NCBI RefSeq assembly: GCF_003285545.1
Contig: NZ_QLNV01000020.1
Location: 1 to 64,000 of the forward strand
Origin: Sinomicrobium soli
Lineage (GTDB): Bacteria > Bacteroidota > Bacteroidia > Flavobacteriales > Flavobacteriaceae
Direction: 5' to 3'
DNA length: 64,000 bases
Shown here: in pieces, positions 1 through 6,873 of the stretch
Layout of the letters: every line of letters begins with the position of its first letter
Numbering within the stretch: position 1 is the first letter of the stretch
The notes under the pieces: generated by a model
Database searches by the model: none
Told to the model about the DNA's origin: nothing
Seen by the model: the letters and a program-made list of their open reading frames with translations, nothing else
Translations under genes and position numbers: made by a program

Positions 1-60
1 GTAATGGCACTGTTTAAACCGAAACGCCTGGCACTAACACGCCATTTTTAGTGGCACTAA
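1..60. mobile_element. Possible end of an IS21-like insertion sequence
   Basis: Three direct copies of TGGCACT lie at 5-11, 29-35 and 52-58, spaced 24 and 23 bases apart, and the homology of the neighbouring GrpB pseudogene stops right beside them. Ends with several spaced repeats are known for IS21-family elements, so this may be the terminus of one whose body lies left of the window. No transposase is visible here, so the family assignment is an inference. Confidence 0.35.
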
Positions 61-75
61 TTGATCCGAGATATC

Positions 76-444
76 CACCAATGTTTTCTTTTCCTCTTCC
101 CCTCCTTGTTCTACAATGTGAATGTGGTATTTATGAGGTTATTCTTTCGGCTTATGCAGAAAAGCAGAAAAAACATCGTCTTGATGTGGAATATAGGTGT
201 ATCCTATCTTTTTTAGGTTTTGGACGTAGGATTATAATTTATCAAAGTTAGTTACAGATATTTGGATGTCTATAATCGGTTTAGCTGAAAGTCGGGGAAC
301 AGAAGTTGAACCGTTATGTTCAATTCGTATTGAGGAGTCATTTAAAACTTTCAATATCTCTTTACGCACAGTAAGAAACTCACTTTCCCAGTTTTTATCG
401 TAAGGAATAATTTCTATTTTATTATCCATAACTTCTACTTTCAA
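76..444 (-). pseudogene. GrpB-family (UPF0157) nucleotidyltransferase-like pseudogene
   Basis: The first 70 codons encode the typical GrpB start (IIPYDKNW, then EHNGSTSVP and KPIIDI). An in-frame TAA at 232-234 interrupts it, yet the same frame continues with recognisable GrpB sequence (VQNLKKIGYTY, then FSAFLHKP). A second TAA at 139-141 falls just before PHKYHIHIVEQGGEEEK, which is again conserved. Homology fades near position 76, where the TGGCACT-repeat sequence begins, so the normal C-terminal part is missing. Two nonsense codons without a frameshift, plus a lost 3' end, indicate a decayed gene, probably cut by an insertion. GrpB proteins belong to the nucleotidyltransferase fold and have no firmly known role. 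The start may be the second Met (MDNKIEI). Confidence 0.75.
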
Positions 445-548
445 TATTTTTACATTTTAGTCAACGTCGGACAAATTTCGTCATATCGGTTTTGGGCTTT
501 GCAAAGGAACGTGAATAGAAACACGAAGTTTCAGTTATTCCCAAACGT

Positions 549-641
549 TACATAAGCCATGTTCTATTTGCTGAATTAGAAAAAGGAAATGAAAATGGCT
601 TATGCGGTAATAGAATTACTGTCGTTAAATTTAGCACTTAA
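549..641 (+). pseudogene. Gene-tail remnant A (unknown family)
   Basis: One frame reads YISHVLFAELEKGN, then ENGLCGNRIT, and stops at 639-641. No start codon or upstream gene body is present. A related tail occurs at 5735-5824 (ISHFPFPKLKKGN, then LCGDKIT), about 79 percent identical over roughly 70 bases by eye. The similarity follows codons and ends in a stop in both, so these look like the C-termini of two diverged homologous genes whose bodies have been lost. The family is not recognised; a His followed later by LCG recalls small zinc-binding tails, but that is only a resemblance. Confidence 0.5.
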
Positions 642-690
642 CCCGACCTTTTGCAAAATCGATATTATCTGCTGCCCTTTTTTCAGTCGG

Positions 691-1011
691 TTAATCTTCG
701 TCTGTCGGTATGTTTCGAAGAATTTTATAGTCAATATAAAACGTACCGAACGGAATAAAACACGCAATAAGAACCTTCCAGGTGGTTTCTTTGAATTTCC
801 ATTGTTGTTCTACGCCTACACGCAACGCATTAAACACAAACAGCAGGAAAAGTGCACCGTGAATGGGGCCAAGCGACTTGGACAAGCCGGGAACATCCCA
901 AAAATGCTTCAGGGGTACGGCAATAAAAACCAAGACAAGTAATGATATGCCTTCTAAGATAGCCAGGAGTCGTAAACGCCCGATAGAGGTGGTGAAAAGT
1001 TTCTTCATCAT
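691..1011 (-). CDS. DUF3817 family small membrane protein
   Basis: A 106-residue protein with three hydrophobic stretches (roughly 12-32, 43-62 and 77-95), matching the DUF3817 family of small integral membrane proteins (RLRLLAILEGIS near the N-terminus, then a GPIHGALFLLFV segment). The function of the family is unknown. The start is set at the ATG at 1009-1011 because it overlaps the stop codon of the upstream gene (TAATG), implying translational coupling; the longer reading frame back to 1101 lies inside that neighbour. It is the last gene of a three-gene leftward operon whose promoter carries the TetR-type palindrome at 1946-1971. Confidence 0.75.
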   Translation of the reverse strand: MMKKLFTTSIGRLRLLAILEGISLLVLVFIAVPLKHFWDVPGLSKSLGPIHGALFLLFVFNALRVGVEQQWKFKETTWKVLIACFIPFGTFYIDYKILRNIPTDED

Positions 1012-1475
1012 TAAAATATTCTGAAATAAGGTCTGCCTGATAAGGGTGAAAACGGCCAGGGAATGGCTACGAAAATGAGGATTAATCCAATGGTAAACCA
1101 AACGAACATTGTTTTAAATTTTTTCTTGTCCGTTTGCTGTCGCTTTGCCTTTGCCGAGCCGATTGTTATCACCACAATAGCAGTTAGCATTAAAATAATA
1201 TGAATTAAACCGTAGAAAGTCAGCTCTACGTTTTGAAAACTACTTTCCTTTTCTTTCCAAAAATATTTGACCAGCGGACTCTGCGTATATAGGATGATGC
1301 CGATCATTAGTTGAATATGTGCAACCGTAGCCGTCCAGTGTCGGAACGCGTTGTCCGATTTTGAAAAAGTCCTGTCGTTGACCAAACCGACAAATGCCCT
1401 GTAAATGGCATACAGTAAAAAAGCTAAAACAAGCCAACGAATCAAAGAATGGAGAACTAATAAAGTGGAATACAT
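1011..1475 (-). CDS. Conserved membrane protein, unknown function
   Basis: A 154-residue protein with four predicted membrane segments: N-terminal (LLVLHSLIRWLVLAFLL), around 55-72, around 87-107 and around 120-140. Histidines lie in or near membrane segments (LHSLIRW, RHWTATVAHIQ, GLIHIIL), which would fit haem or metal binding, although no named domain is recognised with certainty. The ATG at 1473-1475 is two bases after the DUF6010 stop, and the gene overlaps the DUF3817 start by one base, so all three are very likely translated from one mRNA. The longer frame upstream (to 1517) overlaps DUF6010 and is not favoured. Confidence 0.7.
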   Translation of the reverse strand: MYSTLLVLHSLIRWLVLAFLLYAIYRAFVGLVNDRTFSKSDNAFRHWTATVAHIQLMIGIILYTQSPLVKYFWKEKESSFQNVELTFYGLIHIILMLTAIVVITIGSAKAKRQQTDKKKFKTMFVWFTIGLILIFVAIPWPFSPLSGRPYFRIF

Positions 1476-1477
1476 AA

Positions 1478-1909
1478 TTACGTTGTAACGGTGCTTTGTT
1501 TTCTGAATACATTCCAAATCGTAGGAGCCCCGAAGAAAAACCAGATTGCCAGCACCGCATCACAAACGGCACATCCGGCAGACGAAAGTGGTGCAAAGTG
1601 AATGATGGGTTCACCGTATAGATGATGCATTACGTCCCAGCCCGTGTGCAACAGCCAACCGATACCGATGAAATAATAATGCTTGAGGGCTTTGAAAGCC
1701 ACAAACAACATAACAGCACCAAAAACATATTCCCAGACGCCCAATCCGCCGCTCCAGTAAACACCGCCTGCACCGGCAATGATGACGGTGTTGATTTTTT
1801 GTCGAGATGGCTCCCTCACAAACGACATGATGATGATAAATACGAAACCAATCAGCACAGCAGCCAATGCATTGGTGATTGTAAATTCAGGAATGATGTG
1901 CGTATGCAT
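1478..1909 (-). CDS. DUF6010 family membrane protein
   Basis: A 143-residue polytopic membrane protein resembling the DUF6010 family: an N-terminal hydrophobic helix, an AGAGGVYWSGGLGVWE glycine-rich segment, a GWLLHTGWDVMHHLYG region rich in His and Trp, and a C-terminal helix. The function is unknown. It is the first gene of the operon and starts 25 bases from a good Bacteroidota -7 box (TAACTTTG, 1934-1941 on the minus strand). A 26-base perfect palindrome covers the region just upstream of that box, so the operon is probably repressed by a TetR-family protein, possibly the one at 7715-8305. Confidence 0.75.
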   Translation of the reverse strand: MHTHIIPEFTITNALAAVLIGFVFIIIMSFVREPSRQKINTVIIAGAGGVYWSGGLGVWEYVFGAVMLFVAFKALKHYYFIGIGWLLHTGWDVMHHLYGEPIIHFAPLSSAGCAVCDAVLAIWFFFGAPTIWNVFRKQSTVTT

Positions 1910-1933
1910 ATTTTTCTATTTTTTGTCTGCTTG

Positions 1934-1971
1934 CAAAGTTAAACAAAAAACATACTAATTAGTATGTTTTT
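1934..1971 (-). promoter_or_regulatory. Promoter with TetR-type operator for the DUF6010 operon
   Basis: The minus strand carries a -7 box TAACTTTG at 1934-1941. A perfect 26-base palindrome occupies 1946-1971, core ACATACTAATTAGTATGT, centred between 1958 and 1959. It starts four bases upstream of the -7 box and covers the spacer and the expected -33 position, so a bound dimer would block the polymerase. Related sites occur at 7683-7696 and 8359-8372. Confidence 0.7.
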
Positions 1972-2386
1972 AGGTAAAAAATATTTTAGCCATTTGGGTA
2001 AATTGTAAATTGCTTTTAATGAGATGGATGTGTTTTTTTATATCAGAAGTGATCGAAACTCTATAGGTAAGGCGCAAAACACCCGCTGCACACTTGTCAA
2101 CAAAGATTGAAGCTTCAGTCATGCTTCGTTATCTGGCGTTTAAATCTTAGTAGGTTATATGCAGTCCTTTTTCGCTTTGTCGGTTTAGAGATATTGTTTA
2201 ATTTTGTGGCTATGAGAATGACCGTAATGCTATAATATCCCTTTTTAAGCTTAGTTCTTTAAGCAATGCGCTTTATATATACAAAGCGTACTTTTCTATT
2301 ATTCATTCATTTTATTATAATCTTAAAACCAAGTCCACTGGTCGACGCTATTTATTGCCGTGGTTGGTTTTTTTAACAAAAAAATT
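1972..2386. other. Intergenic stretch with a long leader for the oxygenase gene
   Basis: No convincing coding sequence is seen in these 415 bases between the divergent DUF6010 operon and the 2387 gene. The sequence is AT-rich. It contains a strong promoter match at 2176-2206, after which about 180 bases of leader precede the gene. A seven-codon open frame (ATG at 2211, stop TAA) lies early in that leader, but nothing shows that it is translated. Confidence 0.5.
2176..2206 (+). promoter_or_regulatory. Bacteroidota-type promoter
   Basis: TTTG at 2176-2179, 19 bases, then TAATTTTG at 2199-2206. This matches the Bacteroidota consensus (TTTG, about 19, TAnnTTTG) exactly. It reads rightward toward the oxygenase-like gene. 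Confidence 0.6.
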
Positions 2387-3166
2387 ATGTCAGATATACT
2401 AAGTATAAAGGAAATAGAGCATTTTATTCATAGCGGGTTTGTTCGTCTTGATAATTCATTTTCCAAGGAAATAGCGGATGCTGCTTTAGAAATTCTATGG
2501 AACGACCTTCCTTGTGACAGGTCAAATCCTTCAACCTGGACTGAGCCTGTAATTCGTTTGGGAATGTACACGAATGAACCTTTTGTCAATTCAGTAAACA
2601 CTCCTAAGCTGCACAATGCTTTCAATCAGTTAGTTGGCAAGGACAAATGGATTCCTTGTCGGAGCGTAGGAACATTTCCTGTTAGATTTCCATCTGCTAA
2701 ACAGCCTAATGATACCGGTAAACACGTAGATACGAGCTTCCCGGGAAAAGACCCCAATAATTATTTCGAATGGCGTGCCAATGTCAAATCGAGAGGACGA
2801 GCATTGTTGATGTTGATTTTGTATTCGGATGTCAGCGAAAACGATGCCCCAACAGTCATTTATGAAAGTTCTCACATTGATGTTGCAAGCTTATTATCCA
2901 AAGAGGGAGATCCAGGTCTTTCATTTATGGAACTTGCAAGCAAGTTGGACGAGTTGCCAAAAAGGGGAGAAATATTTGCAACTGGTAAGGCAGGTACAGT
3001 TTACCTATGTCATCCGTTTTTGGTTCATTCAGCTCAATCCCACAGGGGAAGTACGCCTAAATTTATGGCACAGCCCCCTTTGTTGTTAAGAGGCGAATTG
3101 TCTATTTCAGATTCTGATGTCGGCTATTCTCCCGTTGAAAGAGCTATTCGTTTAGGAATAGGTTAA
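2387..3166 (+). CDS. Phytanoyl-CoA-dioxygenase-like 2-oxoglutarate/Fe(II) oxygenase
   Basis: A 259-residue protein with the hallmarks of a phytanoyl-CoA dioxygenase-type fold: an HxD iron motif in KHVDTSFPG, a distal histidine in VYLCHPFLVHSAQSHRG and a nearby Arg that could bind 2-oxoglutarate. The N-terminal IEHFIHSGFVRLDNSFS segment is typical of the family. Such enzymes hydroxylate or otherwise oxidise small molecules; the substrate here cannot be told. The start is set at the ATG of MSDILS rather than the earlier ATG at 2360. It is a single-gene unit with its own promoter and a terminator hairpin at 3187-3221, and is cargo of the mobile element. Its remote relationship makes the exact subfamily uncertain. 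Confidence 0.65.
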   Translation: MSDILSIKEIEHFIHSGFVRLDNSFSKEIADAALEILWNDLPCDRSNPSTWTEPVIRLGMYTNEPFVNSVNTPKLHNAFNQLVGKDKWIPCRSVGTFPVRFPSAKQPNDTGKHVDTSFPGKDPNNYFEWRANVKSRGRALLMLILYSDVSENDAPTVIYESSHIDVASLLSKEGDPGLSFMELASKLDELPKRGEIFATGKAGTVYLCHPFLVHSAQSHRGSTPKFMAQPPLLLRGELSISDSDVGYSPVERAIRLGIG

Positions 3167-3186
3167 TCATAAAAATGCTCATATCG

Positions 3187-3221
3187 AAAGAGATTGCTTT
3201 TTTTAGCAGTCTCTTTCTTTT
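3187..3221 (+). terminator. Rho-independent terminator after the oxygenase gene
   Basis: A 12-base stem AAAGAGATTGCT pairs with AGCAGTCTCTTT (one U-G wobble) around a run of T, followed by CTTTTTA. It lies about 20 bases after the stop codon. Confidence 0.65.
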
Positions 3222-3357
3222 TAGGGTTGCTTATAACGAGCCGATTGTTGGCGATAGACGGAATTGCACGCACCAAAGCCGCATAGTAGCACGAAGCTCA
3301 ATAAATGAATGAAAATAAATAATGTTGATTCTGCTCGCTTATTGCCAACACTTTGCA

Positions 3358-3408
3358 TTATTCCCAACTCAGTTGCCACGACACCCCGAACCGGTCGGTA
3401 ACTCCACC
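3358..3408 (-). pseudogene. C-terminal remnant of a VOC (PhnB/glyoxalase-like) gene
   Basis: One minus-strand frame reads GGVTDRFGVSWQLSWE and then stops (TAA, 3358-3360). This is the characteristic C-terminus of PhnB-type VOC superfamily proteins, whose last beta strands carry DRFGVxW. No upstream VOC sequence exists; the DNA immediately upstream is the 3' part of an NTF2-like gene read in a different frame. The remnant therefore marks an old recombination or deletion junction inside the cargo region. Confidence 0.65.
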
Positions 3409-3776
3409 CAAAAGCTTTTAATCGATTTTAAGCTAAAACCCTTAAATCCTTTAAACTTATAAACATCGCAGAAAGCAAAAACGGCTCCTTCGTTTGTCCA
3501 TATTTGTCCGTCAACCGAGGCATCTGTTCCGTGGGTAATTATGGTTTCGATTACCATTTTGGATGCATTTCGTATGGGGTAATGCTGAAGTTGCTTTTCA
3601 AAATTCTCTATTCCCGAAAGGGTGTTTTGTCCGACGATTTCCCAAATGATATGGTCATCAAGATGCTTTTTACAAAAATCTAAATCATCCTTTGCCCAAG
3701 CCGTATAAAAGTCTTTGAGAAAGTTCTTTTTCGGGGCATTACCGCAATCGGAAGGAATAATTATCTGTGTCATCAT
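3369..3776 (-). CDS. NTF2/SnoaL-like protein with a foreign C-terminus
   Basis: About 135 residues. The N-terminal two-thirds matches SnoaL-like NTF2-fold proteins: IIIPSDCGNAPKKNFLKDFY at the start, WEIVGQNTLSGIENFEKQL in the middle, then VFAFCDVYKFKGFKG. These proteins are small cone-shaped folds used as enzymes or binding domains; the substrate is unknown. The last dozen residues (FWVELPTGSGCRGN) do not fit the family and are the out-of-frame translation of the VOC remnant at 3358-3408, so the original 3' end appears to have been replaced. It probably starts at ATG-ATG (MMTQII); the longer frame to 3809 is less likely. Whether the altered protein folds is unknown. Confidence 0.65.
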   Translation of the reverse strand: MMTQIIIPSDCGNAPKKNFLKDFYTAWAKDDLDFCKKHLDDHIIWEIVGQNTLSGIENFEKQLQHYPIRNASKMVIETIITHGTDASVDGQIWTNEGAVFAFCDVYKFKGFKGFSLKSIKSFWVELPTGSGCRGN

Positions 3777-3942
3777 TCGTGCGTCGTTACCTTGTTTGTG
3801 TACTACCAACTGATTTTTGTGGAGGTTTTCTTCAAAATTATAAAATCGTATATGGACAACAAAACAATTAGGTGAACTTTAAAACAAGTTCTTAAGTTTC
3901 CCGAAACATATTTCAAAACGCAGACTAACCAAATTTTTGAGT

Positions 3943-4419
3943 TTATTCCAGAAGCAGGTCAATGACTTCTTCTGCATTGGCATCGTTATGCTTCCACAGT
4001 TCTTCAAAAGTTTGGACATTTTCTACCGAAATTCCTTTCTCTGTCAGTTTAGCGGCTGCTTGTTCCTCATTGATATTTAACACCCTGAATGCATCCTCCA
4101 CAGGTGCTTTTACAATTCTGTCCATGATTTGCAAATCGACCGGCGGATACATTCTTTCAGATATAATAAGAACAACAGCTAATGTCAGTACCGCAAGTAA
4201 TGCAGGCAAAAAAACACTTTTCTTAAAATGAATTTTCAAAGCTTTCCAATTCAAAATGATGTGGAAAATGGCACAAATAACAAATAACAATCCGAGTATT
4301 TCGTGAACTACTTCGGTGTAGCCGTCAAACAGATGGAAAAACATCAGCAGTCCCGAAATGCCTACGACAAGGAACACCAATGATATAAATGGGGTAACAT
4401 AATTTCTATTGAGTTTCAT
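3943..4419 (-). CDS. DUF4405-like membrane protein
   Basis: A 158-residue protein with three hydrophobic helices (about 8-28, 38-56 and 68-86) followed by a soluble tail of about 70 residues. The helices carry spaced histidines (FFHLFDGY, VHEILGLLFV, AIFHIILNW), the pattern of DUF4405 proteins, which resemble cytochrome b-type haem-binding bundles. The tail (from roughly residue 105) is predicted helical and resembles nothing I can name. It starts 14 bases after the stop of the quinone-reductase-like gene and so is its probable operon partner, which suggests a redox role at the membrane. Confidence 0.65.
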   Translation of the reverse strand: MKLNRNYVTPFISLVFLVVGISGLLMFFHLFDGYTEVVHEILGLLFVICAIFHIILNWKALKIHFKKSVFLPALLAVLTLAVVLIISERMYPPVDLQIMDRIVKAPVEDAFRVLNINEEQAAAKLTEKGISVENVQTFEELWKHNDANAEEVIDLLLE

Positions 4420-4433
4420 AATACCATATTTGA

Positions 4434-5024
4434 TTAATTGAGTTTTGAAAATCTTTTCTCAAGTTCATGCAGCCATTTGACCCGTTTTTCGTGGCTCACT
4501 CTTTTTACCGATGTAAAGCTGAGCCATTTGACGTTTTTGTAGCCCATTGTTTTGAATACACTTCGTATCATCACTTTTCGAATCAAGTTTCCGATAAGCA
4601 GTGAGTACATAATTTTGGGTTTGTTCATCGTGGTGATGACGGTAATGCTTTTCAGATTATGTAATAGCGGCACCAACCCGAAACCTCTCGGATGATGGTC
4701 ATACGCCAATCCGGGCGACAATACACGGTCGATAAATCCTTTGGTGGCGGCAGGCATAATGTCCCACCAAATCGGGAAAATAAAAATCAGGTGGTCGGCT
4801 TTTTTCAATCGTTCGTGGTAGCCAATAACCTGGGGGTCAACCGCACGATGTTCAACAAAGGCTTTTAAATCGTCCGATGTCATTCGGGGATGAAATTGGT
4901 CTTTGTCCAGGTGCATCAAATCCACTTTGTGACCGGATTTTTGAAGTCCCTTGCTGACCGATTCTAAAATGGCGTTGCAATAACTTCCTTCATAAGGATG
5001 GTTGAATACAATGATGGTTCTCAT
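4434..5024 (-). CDS. NAD(P)H-dependent quinone/flavin oxidoreductase (flavodoxin fold)
   Basis: A 196-residue flavodoxin-fold protein of the NQO1/YwrO/KefF group. It shows the FMN/FAD phosphate-binding start (FNHPYEGSYCNAI), the PIWWDIMPAATKGFIDRVL segment that lines the flavin and quinone site, and a TTMNKPK-type loop. Such enzymes reduce quinones or other electrophiles by two electrons using NAD(P)H. The ATG of MRTIIVF is chosen because the upstream part of the frame (to 5084) is not conserved-looking. It lies between a Crp-type regulator gene (78 bases upstream, same strand) and the DUF4405 membrane gene, so a regulated redox operon is plausible. Confidence 0.8.
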   Translation of the reverse strand: MRTIIVFNHPYEGSYCNAILESVSKGLQKSGHKVDLMHLDKDQFHPRMTSDDLKAFVEHRAVDPQVIGYHERLKKADHLIFIFPIWWDIMPAATKGFIDRVLSPGLAYDHHPRGFGLVPLLHNLKSITVITTMNKPKIMYSLLIGNLIRKVMIRSVFKTMGYKNVKWLSFTSVKRVSHEKRVKWLHELEKRFSKLN

Positions 5025-5101
5025 TTTTGACTGTTTAATTACAATGCAAAATTGAGCAGCAAAGCAGGTGTGGGACGATAACAATTGTTAATAAATCCGT
5101 T

Positions 5102-5641
5102 TTATCGTCTGTTTCGGATTCGGCTCAGGGAAACGGAAGTAATGCCCAGATACGAGGCAATGTAATGTTGCGGTACGCGCTGCACGATGTGCGGATATTG
5201 CGCCAACAGCTCTTCGTAACGTTGTTGCGGTGAATTTTTGAGGTAGGAAAAAAACAGTTGCTGAGCCTGGAAAAGGCGTTTAAACAAATGCTCTTCAAAC
5301 TGCTTTTTGATGTCGGGCGATTGCTCTACAATCATTTGAAATTCCTTTTGCGTGATGGTTTGCAAAACGCAAGGTTCAATGGTTTCGATGCTGTACAGGC
5401 TCGGCTGGTTGGTTCGGAAACTTTCGATGGAAGAAACGCTGTCGCCCTCAAAGAAAAATTGCGTCGTGATTTCTTTGCCGTCGTTGTTCACCCAGGTACG
5501 CAGGCAACCTTTTTCAATGAAGTACATTGTTTTGGAAATTTTCCCTTCCTGCAACAGGATGGTTCTCGCCGGAGCTTCCACCTGTTTGAAAAAAGGGGAG
5601 AAGATGTTCCAAGGGATTCTATTTTTTGTTTTTTGCTTCAC
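5102..5641 (-). CDS. Crp/Fnr-family transcriptional regulator
   Basis: A 179-residue protein: an N-terminal cyclic-nucleotide-binding-like beta roll (residues about 15-120; FIEKGCLRTWVNNDGKEIT, then FFFEGDSVSS) and a short C-terminal helix-turn-helix (HYIASYLGITSVSLSRIRNR). The HTH recognition helix is typical of Bacteroidota Crp-like regulators. No FNR-type cysteine cluster is visible, so the ligand is not an iron-sulphur cluster; cNMP binding cannot be judged. Its position just upstream of, and codirectional with, the quinone reductase and DUF4405 genes suggests that it controls them. The protein ends right after the HTH, slightly shorter than some relatives. Confidence 0.8.
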   Translation of the reverse strand: MKQKTKNRIPWNIFSPFFKQVEAPARTILLQEGKISKTMYFIEKGCLRTWVNNDGKEITTQFFFEGDSVSSIESFRTNQPSLYSIETIEPCVLQTITQKEFQMIVEQSPDIKKQFEEHLFKRLFQAQQLFFSYLKNSPQQRYEELLAQYPHIVQRVPQHYIASYLGITSVSLSRIRNRR

Positions 5642-5734
5642 TGTGCGGTATCGTTTTTGGATTTGCGGATAGCTATTTGGCTGTTTGCAGAGTAACAGAA
5701 AAAGAAGGGTGAACTTTCAATTCCATACAACAGT

Positions 5735-5824
5735 ATCATAAGCCATTTCCCATTTCCTAAATTAAAAAAAGGAAATTATTACGACTTGTGCGGTGATAAA
5801 ATTACAGACAACTCAACTGTATGA
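5735..5824 (+). pseudogene. Gene-tail remnant B (related to remnant A)
   Basis: The frame reads ISHFPFPKLKKGN, then YYDLCGDKITDNSTV, and stops at 5822-5824. It is the second copy of the tail seen at 549-641, in the same orientation. The two diverge right after the shared region. No gene body or start is present between the Crp-type gene and this piece. A TAGTATGTAGTACC sequence (near 5863-5876), similar to the TetR-type half-sites, follows. Confidence 0.5.
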
Positions 5825-5916
5825 AGTACAATCCATCAAATCCCGAGTTCTTAAGTGGAATAATAGTATGTAGTACCTTTAAATCCATATCCATCTTTGG
5901 GCGGGGATTTTTAAAA

Positions 5917-6747
5917 CTAAGAAAATGCCTTCATAAATTCCTTATAAGCAATTTTCCCCTGAGTGAATTTTTCTAAGGCCATGTACTGTTTTTCCTCTGT
6001 TGTGTTCTCTCTATTATTGCACCTGTCAACTAATTCTAGTTCATTTACTAACGGCTTATGTATATGTTTTCTTTTGAGAAATGCCTCATAATATCGGATG
6101 CCGAATATTCTCTGAGACGCAGCATTGATGTGAATGCCGTCCGGGTTGGCTGTAAGTCCCTTGGCCGTAACATAGTAACAATTTTCTTGCTCTTGGGCAT
6201 ATTTTTGAAGTTCTTTATCCACTAGCTGATGTTCTGTGCACCCGGCTCCGAATGCTACTTTACCTAAATATTCACCTAAACCGCCTACAATAAATGGAAT
6301 TTCGGGTACTGATAATGTCTCCCTAATTTGATTAAATATTTTTGATAATTTCTCGTAGTATTGTTTGAATTTTCCGCCTTGGCTATCACTTTCCCCTTGA
6401 TGCCAAAGCACACCAGATAGTTCGCTGTTTTCGGTTGCAAATTGAGCTTCGCTTATTGCATGACGAAATAAAATTCCATCTGTTGACCAATCATCAATGG
6501 AACTACCACCTTCTGCGCAGGGAATAAGGCCGATTTCTTCTTCCTCATTGTCCCAACACCAAGCTTCTGCAAATGACGCAGCAAGCCCGATACCCGCAAC
6601 AGGTCTGTCATAATGAACAGGTTCGACCATCATTTGCCATCTGCCGTTTCGCAGCATCATAATCCTTTTATTGTATATCGGTTTCACTTCATGAGCAAAC
6701 CCGCGACCTGCCATATTCGATTGTCCAATCAATAAAAATGATTTCAT
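5917..6747 (-). CDS. Sialate O-acetylesterase-like / CE6-type SGNH esterase
   Basis: A 276-residue SGNH-fold hydrolase of the carbohydrate esterase 6 / SASA type: block I GQSNMAGRG with the nucleophile Ser (about residue 10), CAEGGSSIDDW, LWHQGESDSQGG (block III-like) and the catalytic NPDGIHINAASQ near residue 208. The family removes acetyl groups from carbohydrates. No signal peptide is present; the catalytic motif starts at residue 8, so it is probably cytoplasmic. Sequence after about residue 230 (VDRCNNRENTTEEKQYMAL) is an extra helical tail. It is a single gene in the mobile element; a GGTACTACC element lies about 40 bases upstream (6787-6795), a weak relative of the TetR-type operators. 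Confidence 0.8.
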   Translation of the reverse strand: MKSFLLIGQSNMAGRGFAHEVKPIYNKRIMMLRNGRWQMMVEPVHYDRPVAGIGLAASFAEAWCWDNEEEEIGLIPCAEGGSSIDDWSTDGILFRHAISEAQFATENSELSGVLWHQGESDSQGGKFKQYYEKLSKIFNQIRETLSVPEIPFIVGGLGEYLGKVAFGAGCTEHQLVDKELQKYAQEQENCYYVTAKGLTANPDGIHINAASQRIFGIRYYEAFLKRKHIHKPLVNELELVDRCNNRENTTEEKQYMALEKFTQGKIAYKEFMKAFS

Positions 6748-6873
6748 TGCCCTTTTCTTTCTACATTTCAGAATAATAAAATAACTGGTACTACCTAAGA
6801 TTCAAAATATACCACCGACTTACTTGGTCAAAAATTTACAACCGAGTTTTATCCAAAACGTTGTTTCGATTTT

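Noticed and set aside
589-942. A 117-codon open frame on the plus strand
   Set aside because: Overlaps the DUF3817 gene antisense and the gene-tail remnant; no family likeness.
3246-3350. TGTTGGCGATA and TATTGCCAACA as an attC-like site of an integron cassette
   Set aside because: The 10 of 11 inverted match lacks the R and L box pattern of attC and no tyrosine integron integrase is present.
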